Shown here piece after piece: positions 18,480 to 25,042 of a DNA stretch of 42,511 bases. A program made the translations under genes and the position numbers. The DNA is from Bradyrhizobium sp. S69. Lineage in GTDB: Bacteria > Pseudomonadota > Alphaproteobacteria > Rhizobiales > Xanthobacteraceae. How positions within the stretch are numbered: the stretch's first letter is position 1; every line of letters starts with the position of its first letter. Below the pieces are notes generated by a model that did not search any database, was not told the origin of the DNA, and was given only the letters and a program-made list of their open reading frames with translations. Where the stretch lies: the NCBI RefSeq assembly GCF_009766005.1, contig NZ_LMUK01000017.1:1-42511 (forward strand). The letters are read 5' to 3'.

Positions 18480-19382
18480 TCAAAAATTGACGCCAAACAA
18501 AAGGCGCGCCTGCTGCCGCTCGAAATCAACGAGGTCGAGCGAGCCGGCGGTCGCGGTGGCATGACCGGCGATCTGCGCGCTCCATGCCAGCGTCATCCAC
18601 GCACGCTCGGAGAATTTGACGTAAAGCGTCGGCCCCATGAAAAAGCCTTGTCCGGCCAGCGTATCGAGCGTGAACCCGTCATACTGGCGCAAATAGCGGG
18701 TTTCGCCGCCAACGAAAATTCCCGAAGAGACCTGCGCCATAACACCAAATGCAATCCCTGCCGTGGATTCCTGCGACCAGGTTCCGGTCAGGTTGGTACG
18801 CATGGTGTCGGGTTGATAAAGCAGGTTGAAGGCCGCAACGACGCGGTCCGGAATGATTTCCCAGTCAGCCGCCGCGACGAAGTCGACGCCATATTGGTTG
18901 ACGGGTTGACCTGTGATGTCGTCGGCCCGCCCCCAATGCGGCTCGCCGCCGATCGCAAAGCCGAACGGCGCAGATGCACGATCAAGGAATTGGTAGCGGA
19001 TGTCGGCAGAAAACCCGCCGAACGCGGTGTAGTGCTGATCGGCAAACCCGCTTACGCCTGTAATGTCATAAGAATTGACCGTGCCGGTAATTTCGGTTCG
19101 CAGCTTCGGCATCGGCACGAATTCCATCGACATCGTGCTGGAACCGGCATCATAGGTCCCGGTCTGCTTCGAAAATCGTCCGGTTACCGATCCCTCCAAT
19201 TCTTTTTCGCCGACGTTGCCCACATCGCTTCCGATGGTGAAGCCGAACAGATGCTCGGTCTCGATCGGTTCGGCGCGGGCGCCGCCCGGAACCAGCGCAA
19301 ACACAAGCAACAGCCAGCATCCCGCGGTACGTCGCCGCTGCGCTGCCGAAACAAGCCGTCCCGATGTCTGCGACACCGCCAT
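18480..19382 (-). CDS. Outer-membrane beta-barrel protein of unknown function
   Basis: About 300 residues with a signal peptide (RRRTAGCWLLLVFALVPGGARA) followed by repeated amphipathic beta segments and a C-terminal Phe (ARLLFGVNF), the usual mark of Bam-inserted barrels. The ATG at 19382 gives a normal signal n-region; the ATG at 19457 in the same frame is possible. The open frame continues to 20609 but the upstream part overlaps the ABC binding-protein gene and is a shadow. Its place beside a lanthanide uptake set suggests a porin-like or sensing role; that is inference. It converges on the 119-residue exported protein with only 15 bases between stops. Confidence 0.75.
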   Translation of the reverse strand: MAVSQTSGRLVSAAQRRRTAGCWLLLVFALVPGGARAEPIETEHLFGFTIGSDVGNVGEKELEGSVTGRFSKQTGTYDAGSSTMSMEFVPMPKLRTEITGTVNSYDITGVSGFADQHYTAFGGFSADIRYQFLDRASAPFGFAIGGEPHWGRADDITGQPVNQYGVDFVAAADWEIIPDRVVAAFNLLYQPDTMRTNLTGTWSQESTAGIAFGVMAQVSSGIFVGGETRYLRQYDGFTLDTLAGQGFFMGPTLYVKFSERAWMTLAWSAQIAGHATATAGSLDLVDFERQQARLLFGVNF

Positions 19383-19529
19383 CGAAGCATCCCGCCCGCG
19401 CGTGGGCTTTGCCGCACTGCACTCAAATCGATCCCAACCGAGCTTACCATTCTGCATCGGAATTGCCATTTCATCCCGAACAGCAATGGGAGTTAATGGC
19501 AACTTGGCTGTTGCTTTGGCGGATAGACA

Positions 19530-20537
19530 GTGTGGATAATTTCCCGCATGAATGCGGAAGTGAGAACAATATCCGGAATTCTCGTGGCGCTGTGCCTCGC
19601 GGTTGGAGCCACTCCAGCGCCGGCCGCGGAAACTTTGCGCATCGGCCTGCAAAGCACCGGCACATTCGCCTGGCAACTGGACGTGATCCGCCGCCACGGT
19701 CTTGCCGACAATGCCGGGCTGGATTTGAAAATCAGCGAATTCGCTTCGCCGGATGCCGGCAAGCTCGCGATCAACGGCGGCTCGGTCGATCTCGCCGTCG
19801 TCGATTGGCTTTGGGTCGCCCGGGCGCGGGCTCTCGGCGCGAAACTGTTGTTCTATCCCTATTCCAGTGCCGTCGGCGCCATCATGGTGAAGCGCGATTC
19901 GCCGTTGCGCGGCATTGCGGATCTGAGGGGGCACGTTCTCGGCATAGCGGGCGGCCCGCTCGACAAAAGCTGGCTGATCGTGCAGGCCGCCGCGACCCGC
20001 CAGGGTATCAATCTCAAGCACGACACGACCCTTGCCTATGGCGCGCCGCCACTGATGTCGCAAAAGCTGCAGCAGGGCGAAGCCGACGCGAGCCTCAATT
20101 TCTGGAATTTCTGCGCCAGCCTGGAAGCGCAGGGTTACCGCCGCCTCTTCGAGGTGCGCGACGCCGAGGCCGCACTTGGGTTGACCGAACCGGTCGCCTT
20201 GATCGGCTACGTGTTTTCCGAGCAATTCGCAGCCCAGCACCGCAGCACGATCGACCGCTTCATCGCGATCGCACATCAGGCCGACGACATCATGCGGCAC
20301 TCCGACCAGGAGTGGGACGCGCTGCGCCCGCTGATGAATGCCGGGGATGACAATACCTTCAAAGCCTATCGCGACCGCACCCGGGAGGGCATGCCACAGC
20401 GGACGATTGCCGCGGAAGCGGCCGATGCCAGCGCGCTGTTCAAGGCACTCGCGAGCACCGGCGGCGCCGAACTGGTAGGCCCCTCGCAAGAACTCGATCC
20501 GGGCCTTTACTATCAACCGGACCCGCACGGAGATTGA
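19530..20537 (+). CDS. ABC transporter binding protein, NMT1/THI5-SsuA type
   Basis: A 335-residue periplasmic binding protein with a signal peptide (to about A33). The start of the mature protein (ETLRIGLQSTGTFAWQLDVIRRHGL) and GGSVDLAVVDWLWVARARALG match the NMT1/SsuA type II fold used for sulfonates, nitrate, pyrimidine precursors and related ligands. The GTG at 19530 has GGA at good spacing; an ATG at 19548 is nearly as likely. It is followed after 3 bases by a permease and then an ATPase, forming one operon. The ligand is unknown; location inside the lanthanide island suggests a linked nutrient or metal chelate. Confidence 0.82.
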   Translation: MWIISRMNAEVRTISGILVALCLAVGATPAPAAETLRIGLQSTGTFAWQLDVIRRHGLADNAGLDLKISEFASPDAGKLAINGGSVDLAVVDWLWVARARALGAKLLFYPYSSAVGAIMVKRDSPLRGIADLRGHVLGIAGGPLDKSWLIVQAAATRQGINLKHDTTLAYGAPPLMSQKLQQGEADASLNFWNFCASLEAQGYRRLFEVRDAEAALGLTEPVALIGYVFSEQFAAQHRSTIDRFIAIAHQADDIMRHSDQEWDALRPLMNAGDDNTFKAYRDRTREGMPQRTIAAEAADASALFKALASTGGAELVGPSQELDPGLYYQPDPHGD

Positions 20538-20540
20538 GCG

Positions 20541-21281
20541 TTGTTGCCGAGAATTTTTTCGCTGGCTACGCTGATCGTGGTGTGGGCCGTTGCCGCCGCG
20601 CTGGCTCAATCGCGGCTGCTCCCCGATCCGCTGACGGTCGGCCGGGCGACGCTGGCCGAGATCCGTTCCGGCGAATTGCCGTTCCAGATGGCCTGCACGC
20701 TCGGACGCGTGATCGGCTCGTTCGCGATCGCGATGCTGCTCGGCACCATCGCGGGCTATGCGATGGGGCGGTCGAAAGCCACCGACAGGTTCGCCGATTC
20801 ATGGCTGATCGTGCTAATCAACATGCCGGCGCTGGTCGTCATCATTTTTGCCTACATCTGGATCGGCCTCAACGAAACCGCGGCGATCCTGGCCGTGGCC
20901 ATCAACAAACTGCCGAATGTGGTCGTCGTCGTGCGCGAGGGCGCCCGCGCGCTCGATCCGGAGATCGACGAGATGGCGAAAGCCTTTCAATTCACCGCAT
21001 TCAAAAGGCTCCGTCACGTCGTGATACCGCAACTCGCGCCCTATCTGGCGGCCAGTTCGCGCTCCGGCCTGTCCATCGTTTGGAAGATCGTGCTCGTGGT
21101 CGAGTTGATCGGGCGCCCAAACGGCGTAGGGTTCGTGCTGGGTTCGGCATTCTCGCTGTTCGACATGGCCAGGATACTGAGCTATGCGATCTGCTTCATC
21201 CTGCTCATGCTTGTGATCGAAAGCTTTTTGGTACAGCCGCTTGAACGACGCGCAAACCGCTGGAGACGCCGCCCCGCTTGA
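20541..21281 (+). CDS. ABC transporter permease, SsuC/TauC type
   Basis: A 246-residue inner-membrane protein with about six hydrophobic segments and the EAA-like loop (EIDEMAKAFQFTAFKRLRHVVIPQLAPYL) that contacts the ATPase. It belongs to the BPD-type permeases that pair with NMT1/SsuA binding proteins. It starts with TTG at 20541, preceded by GGAG, three bases after the binding-protein stop, and overlaps the ATPase gene by 41 bases. This points to a tightly coupled operon. Confidence 0.85.
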   Translation: MLPRIFSLATLIVVWAVAAALAQSRLLPDPLTVGRATLAEIRSGELPFQMACTLGRVIGSFAIAMLLGTIAGYAMGRSKATDRFADSWLIVLINMPALVVIIFAYIWIGLNETAAILAVAINKLPNVVVVVREGARALDPEIDEMAKAFQFTAFKRLRHVVIPQLAPYLAASSRSGLSIVWKIVLVVELIGRPNGVGFVLGSAFSLFDMARILSYAICFILLMLVIESFLVQPLERRANRWRRRPA

Positions 21282-22002
21282 GCTTCGCATCGATGCGAAG
21301 CGCTTTCTGTCGAGCGACGGCACGGCGGTCGAGGTCGTTCGCAACCTGGAACTTCGGCTCGAGGCCGGATCGTTCGGTGCGCTGATCGGTCCTTCCGGTT
21401 GCGGCAAGACGACGATCCTCAAAATCGCGGCCGGCCTCGATGCCGATTTCCAGGGTCGGCTCCGCACCCCCGGAGCCGGGCGTCTCGGGATCGTCTTTCA
21501 GGAGCCTCGTCTGTTGCCGTGGCGCACGGTCGAAGACAACATCCGCCTGGCGCTTCCCGCCGATCAGGCCAACGTCGATCTGGCGGACCTGTTTGGGACT
21601 CTCGGCCTCGGTTCGCATCTGGCGCGATATCCGGGTGAATTATCGCTGGGACTGGCGCGGCGCGCAGCGATCGCCCGCGCGTTTGCGATCCGGCCGGATT
21701 TCCTGCTGCTTGACGAACCCTTTGTATCGCTCGATGAAGCGGTCGCTATCCGACTACGCAACGAACTCGTGGCGCTGACGACGGCAACGCGGGTAACGAC
21801 ATTGTTGGTGACCCATGATCTGGCGGAAGCCGTGCAATTGGCGGATCGCCTGTTTTTTCTGTCGGACCGGCCGGCACAGATTCTTTTCGAGAAAACATTG
21901 CCGCCGCCGCGGGGCACGCGCAGCAAAGACCTCGTCACAGAGATCAGCGAGGAAATGCGGGCGCAGGTGGCGCAGGCCGTGGCCCGCAGCGGGCAAAGCT
22001 GA
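21241..22002 (+). CDS. ABC transporter ATPase, SsuB/TauB type, with altered signature
   Basis: A 253-residue ATPase. Walker A GPSGCGKTT is near residue 50, the Q-loop FQEPRLLPW near 87, Walker B LLLDEPF near 157, and the H-loop VTHD near 194. The ABC signature is ELSLGLARR instead of the usual LSGGQ-type sequence, an unusual substitution in a conserved motif although other motifs are intact. It starts at a TTG overlapping the permease end; a later start is possible but would shorten the N-terminus. It energises the adjoining permease. Confidence 0.85.
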   Translation: MNDAQTAGDAAPLELRIDAKRFLSSDGTAVEVVRNLELRLEAGSFGALIGPSGCGKTTILKIAAGLDADFQGRLRTPGAGRLGIVFQEPRLLPWRTVEDNIRLALPADQANVDLADLFGTLGLGSHLARYPGELSLGLARRAAIARAFAIRPDFLLLDEPFVSLDEAVAIRLRNELVALTTATRVTTLLVTHDLAEAVQLADRLFFLSDRPAQILFEKTLPPPRGTRSKDLVTEISEEMRAQVAQAVARSGQS

Positions 22003-22004
22003 CG

Positions 22005-22043
22005 CTTGAGCCCGGTTCTGATGGAATCAGAACCGGGCTCAAG
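22005..22043. terminator. Perfect 18-base hairpin after the ABC operon (family A repeat)
   Basis: The arms CTTGAGCCCGGTTCTGAT (22005-22022) and ATCAGAACCGGGCTCAAG (22026-22043) enclose GGA. A T-rich run follows on the plus strand (ATTCTTATTTT). It starts 3 bases after the ATPase stop and lies between convergent genes, so it is a likely terminator. The core also belongs to a dispersed repeat (family A) with relatives near 30428, 33688 and 34960. Confidence 0.7.
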
Positions 22044-22109
22044 ATTCTTATTTTGACGCGTTTTCTTGACGCGAACCGGTATCCACTTCGCTCGAAAACG
22101 CTCTGGAAC

Positions 22110-22730
22110 TCAAGCCAGCCGGCTCTCGATCGCAAAACGCACCAGTTCGGAAGCTGAGCGCAAGCCGAGCTTCTGGCGAATGATCGAAGACGTATTGGCA
22201 ATCGTCTTGTACGACGAATGCACCAGCCAGGCGATCTCGGAAAGGCTTTTGCCGACGCTCAGCAGCCGCAAGATCTCGATCTCGCGGGGCGTCAATTTCG
22301 ACAACGGGTTCTGAGCGACTGCGGGTCCCGCGAACGCAAGGCGCCGCGCGATCGCCGCCGGCAGATAGACCTTGCCCTCACCCACTTCCTTGATCGCCTC
22401 GACGAGATCGCAAGGGTCTCCGGACTTCGACACATAGCCTTTGGCGCCGACTTCGATCGCGCGCGCGGCGAATACCGGATCGTCATTCATGCTGAACATG
22501 ATGATTCGCGCCGACTTGTCGAGCGCGAGAATTCGCCGCGCCAGCTCAAACCCTGAAACCGTCGGCAGGTTGATATCGAGCACGCAGACATCGGGCTCTT
22601 CGGCCGCAAAGACCCGCTCGCCGCTTTCCGCGTCAGAGGCCTCCAGGATCACGATATCATCGTCGCCGGCAAACAATGTCCGGCAACCCGAAGCCACAAT
22701 AGGATGATCGTCGACGATCAGAACACGCAT
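22110..22730 (-). CDS. LuxR/NarL-type response regulator, partner of the MoxY-like kinase
   Basis: A 206-residue two-component regulator. The receiver domain has the acidic pair D7-D8, phosphorylation site D52 (VLDINLP) and K at the usual C-terminal position (GYVSKSG). A LuxR-type helix-turn-helix spans about 146-206 (LTPREIEILRLLSVGKSLSEIA). It is divergent from a LapD/MoxY-type histidine kinase and resembles MoxX/FlhR, which control methanol oxidation in Paracoccus. Target genes are not shown by the sequence, but the dyad GGGAA-N3-TTCCC between the two genes recurs before the TonB receptor. Confidence 0.88.
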   Translation of the reverse strand: MRVLIVDDHPIVASGCRTLFAGDDDIVILEASDAESGERVFAAEEPDVCVLDINLPTVSGFELARRILALDKSARIIMFSMNDDPVFAARAIEVGAKGYVSKSGDPCDLVEAIKEVGEGKVYLPAAIARRLAFAGPAVAQNPLSKLTPREIEILRLLSVGKSLSEIAWLVHSSYKTIANTSSIIRQKLGLRSASELVRFAIESRLA

Positions 22731-22916
22731 CGGCGCTGGTCCAGCCCAGGTTTTTCTTGTTGCGTTGCATCAAACGGAACGGGAAAACTTCCCACCCGCA
22801 CCGCATTGCCCATCTCGGGCACTTCTGCTGTACGGTTCGGATTAGATAGCCGCGCCTTTTCGCTGTCAACGCTCCTATGTCGGGCATTTGGCGCGGCATG
22901 TTTCTGGACAAATGCA
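22731..22916. promoter_or_regulatory. Divergent promoter region of the two-component pair
   Basis: This 186-base region contains GGGAA-AAC-TTCCC (22781-22793), an inverted repeat with 3-base spacing. The same dyad occurs at 24907-24919 before the TonB receptor gene. The element AAACTTCCCAC here (22785-22795) also matches elements before xoxF and the second PQQ dehydrogenase. It is a candidate binding site for the response regulator. Confidence 0.45.
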
Positions 22917-24320
22917 ATGTGGCAAAAATTATCTTTGCGCGCCCGGCTCAACGCGTTGCTGGCGCTGATTCTTTTGCTGGGCCTGGCGATCAATGTCACG
23001 CGACTGGTACTCGAGGCCGGACCACGCGTTCAGGCCGAGGATCAAAGCGTCATACGACTGGCTCGGGAATTCATCGAGACGCTGGTCGTTAGTCTGAATG
23101 ACACCCCGGACCCCGATGCCCGCTTGACCAAGGTGATCCAGGACCTGAACCGGCTGCGCCACGTCAGCATTACGCGACAGCAGGATACGGCGGAGGTCAC
23201 GCCCCCGGCGGCGGCCGCGCTCGACGACGATGGTGATGACCCGTCTTCGGTTCCGGCGTGGTTCGTCGCACTGGTTCATCCGGAAAAGACCGCCGTCAAT
23301 GTTCCAATCACGATCCATGGCAGGCCGGGATCGCTCGTCATCACATCGCATCCGGACGATGAGATGAACGAAATCTGGGACGGGATCGTGACCCAGCTCC
23401 TGGTTGGTTCCGCGATCGCGATCACGCTGTTCCTGGTGACGATGGTGGTGGTCAGCCGCGCGCTTGCGCCAATCCAGTCGCTTTCCGGGGCGATGACGAA
23501 GATCGAAGCCGGCTTCTATGGCACCCGCGTCAGGCCTGGAGGTTCACCGGAACTCGCGGCGATCTGCTCCAAGCTGAACCATCTTGCGGCCACGTTGGGA
23601 GAAGCCGTCGAGGAGAAACGGCAGTTGGCCGAACGCGCCGTCTCGTTGCAGGACGCCGAACGCAAGGAAATTGCCCGCGAGCTGCATGACGAATTTGGAC
23701 CCTATCTGTTTGCATTGCGGGCACATGGCAGCTCGCTGATGCGAATCGCGGATGCGCGCGAACTGAACAGGGAAGCTTTGCGAAAGCACGGCAGTGTCCT
23801 GCTCGAGCAGATCAACGCGTTGCAGCAGTTCAACAGGCGGGTACTTGAAAGGCTGCGGCCGGTTGGATTGGCGGAACTCGGTCTCTCCGAAGCGATCGGC
23901 GCCCTGCTGCGCCTGTGGAGCACGTCTCATCCCGAAGTGGTCATCGAAACCGCGATTTCCGAATCGCTTGGCGAGACCGGCGAGACGGCGGAATTGACCA
24001 TCTATCGCATCATCCAGGAGGCCCTGACCAATGTCTTCCGGCATGCCGGCGCGACACGGGTCGAGATCGTTGTCGAGCCGGCGCGATCTGGCCGACCGGG
24101 CGCGGCTCCGGCCGACAGCCAGGCGAGTGTCGTGAGCGTGCGCGACAATGGCGCCGGGCTGCCCGCCGATCACAAACAGGGGTTCGGCCTGATCGGGATG
24201 CGAGAACGGGTCCTGGCGCTGGGCGGGACCATGACCGTCCTGTCGACGAATCAGGGGGTTACCGTGGAAGCCCTGGTGCCGAGCGGCATCCCGCCGTTCC
24301 ACGCCGCGCAGTCCCTGTAG
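22917..24320 (+). CDS. Membrane histidine kinase, LapD/MoxY type (NarL-family HisKA_3)
   Basis: A 467-residue inner-membrane sensor. Helix 1 is about 10-30, a periplasmic domain of the LapD/MoxY N-terminal kind spans about 31-157, helix 2 about 160-180, then HAMP, then a HisKA_3 dimerisation domain with phospho-His H257 (ARELHDEFGPYL) and a HATPase domain (TIYRIIQEALTNVFRHAGA; DNGAGLP; GFGLIGMRERV). The ATG at 22917 starts a clean membrane anchor; the frame is open to 22704 but the extra part overlaps the regulator promoter. MoxY-type kinases control methanol oxidation genes in related bacteria. The signal (methanol, formaldehyde or lanthanide) is unknown. Confidence 0.9.
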   Translation: MWQKLSLRARLNALLALILLLGLAINVTRLVLEAGPRVQAEDQSVIRLAREFIETLVVSLNDTPDPDARLTKVIQDLNRLRHVSITRQQDTAEVTPPAAAALDDDGDDPSSVPAWFVALVHPEKTAVNVPITIHGRPGSLVITSHPDDEMNEIWDGIVTQLLVGSAIAITLFLVTMVVVSRALAPIQSLSGAMTKIEAGFYGTRVRPGGSPELAAICSKLNHLAATLGEAVEEKRQLAERAVSLQDAERKEIARELHDEFGPYLFALRAHGSSLMRIADARELNREALRKHGSVLLEQINALQQFNRRVLERLRPVGLAELGLSEAIGALLRLWSTSHPEVVIETAISESLGETGETAELTIYRIIQEALTNVFRHAGATRVEIVVEPARSGRPGAAPADSQASVVSVRDNGAGLPADHKQGFGLIGMRERVLALGGTMTVLSTNQGVTVEALVPSGIPPFHAAQSL

Positions 24321-24445
24321 CCGTGCGCCCGCTCTGCATTGACCTGGAGATATGGGAATATTACCGTGAACGCACGGGATGAATATCTCATTATTCTCAG
24401 CGGGATGTCCGCTGTGCCCATCGCAATCGGGAAAGGTCACGCACC

Positions 24446-24844
24446 ATGATCACGCGACGCACATTCGTTGGCTCGTTGGCGGTCGGGACGTTGCTCGCCA
24501 CCGTATTGCCGGTAATGGCTAAATCGAGCCTGATACGTCTGCTGGACACCGACAACGACGGCACCGTCGATCTTGGCGAAGCGAAGGCCGCGGCCTCCGC
24601 CCTGTTCGACAAGCTCGAGCGCGACAAGGACGGCACGCTGGACAAACACGAATTGGTGCGGAGATTGTCGGCGAAGGAGTTGGCCGCGGCCGATCCCGAC
24701 CACGATGGCACGCTCACAAAGGATGAATATCTGGCCCTCGTCGAACAGCGTTTCAGCGCCGCCGATCCGGATCATGATGGGACGCTGGATGCCAAGGAAT
24801 TGAATAGTCCGGCCGGCAAGGCGCTGTTGCGGCTTCTGCGATAG
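24446..24844 (+). CDS. lanM: Lanmodulin-like periplasmic lanthanide-binding protein
   Basis: A 132-residue protein with four EF-hand loops at 34-45, 58-69, 83-94 and 107-118, separated by only 12-13 residues. This is the compact spacing typical of lanmodulin, unlike calmodulin (about 24). Loops 3 and 4 begin DPDHDGT with the lanmodulin-type Pro at position 2. Loop 1 has Thr there, loop 2 starts E-R instead of D-P, and loop 3 has Thr rather than Asp at position 9; only loop 4 is fully standard. The end ELNSPAGKALLRLLR matches the known lanmodulin tail. The signal peptide TRRTFVGSLAVG is twin-arginine, so it may be exported folded. It is followed by a TonB receptor gene, as in Methylobacterium. 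Confidence 0.9.
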   Translation: MITRRTFVGSLAVGTLLATVLPVMAKSSLIRLLDTDNDGTVDLGEAKAAASALFDKLERDKDGTLDKHELVRRLSAKELAAADPDHDGTLTKDEYLALVEQRFSAADPDHDGTLDAKELNSPAGKALLRLLR

Positions 24845-24904
24845 TAGGAAGTTAGAAGGCGTTGCGGCGACCAATTGCGCTCTGTTCTGCTCCAGTCTCG
24901 CGGA

Positions 24905-24921
24905 TCGGGAAATTTTCCCGA
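24905..24921. promoter_or_regulatory. Dyad upstream of the TonB receptor gene
   Basis: TCGGGAAATTTTCCCGA is a palindrome with 7-base arms (TCGGGAA / TTCCCGA) around ATT. A further half-site, TTTTCGGGA, follows. It lies about 120 bases before the receptor start and shares the GGGAA-N3-TTCCC core with the two-component intergenic region. Confidence 0.5.
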
Positions 24922-25042
24922 TCTTTTCGGGATAATTGGCAAGTGAAGTCTGGACCTTTTGTAGCTGGCTGTTTCCAGCCCGCGCACCGATAATCTCCTG
25001 TACCCAACCGGCGAAAACAGCCGGTGGGCTGGGGAGTAAGAG

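Noticed and set aside
19383..20609. Upstream extension of the outer-membrane protein frame to 709 codons
   Set aside because: It overlaps the ABC binding-protein gene on the other strand, and a signal peptide sits internally near 19382, so the true start is there.
24905..24921. Palindrome after lanM read as a terminator
   Set aside because: It is AT-rich in the centre, lacks a downstream T-run typical of terminators and matches a dyad in another promoter region; an operator is preferred, though termination is possible.
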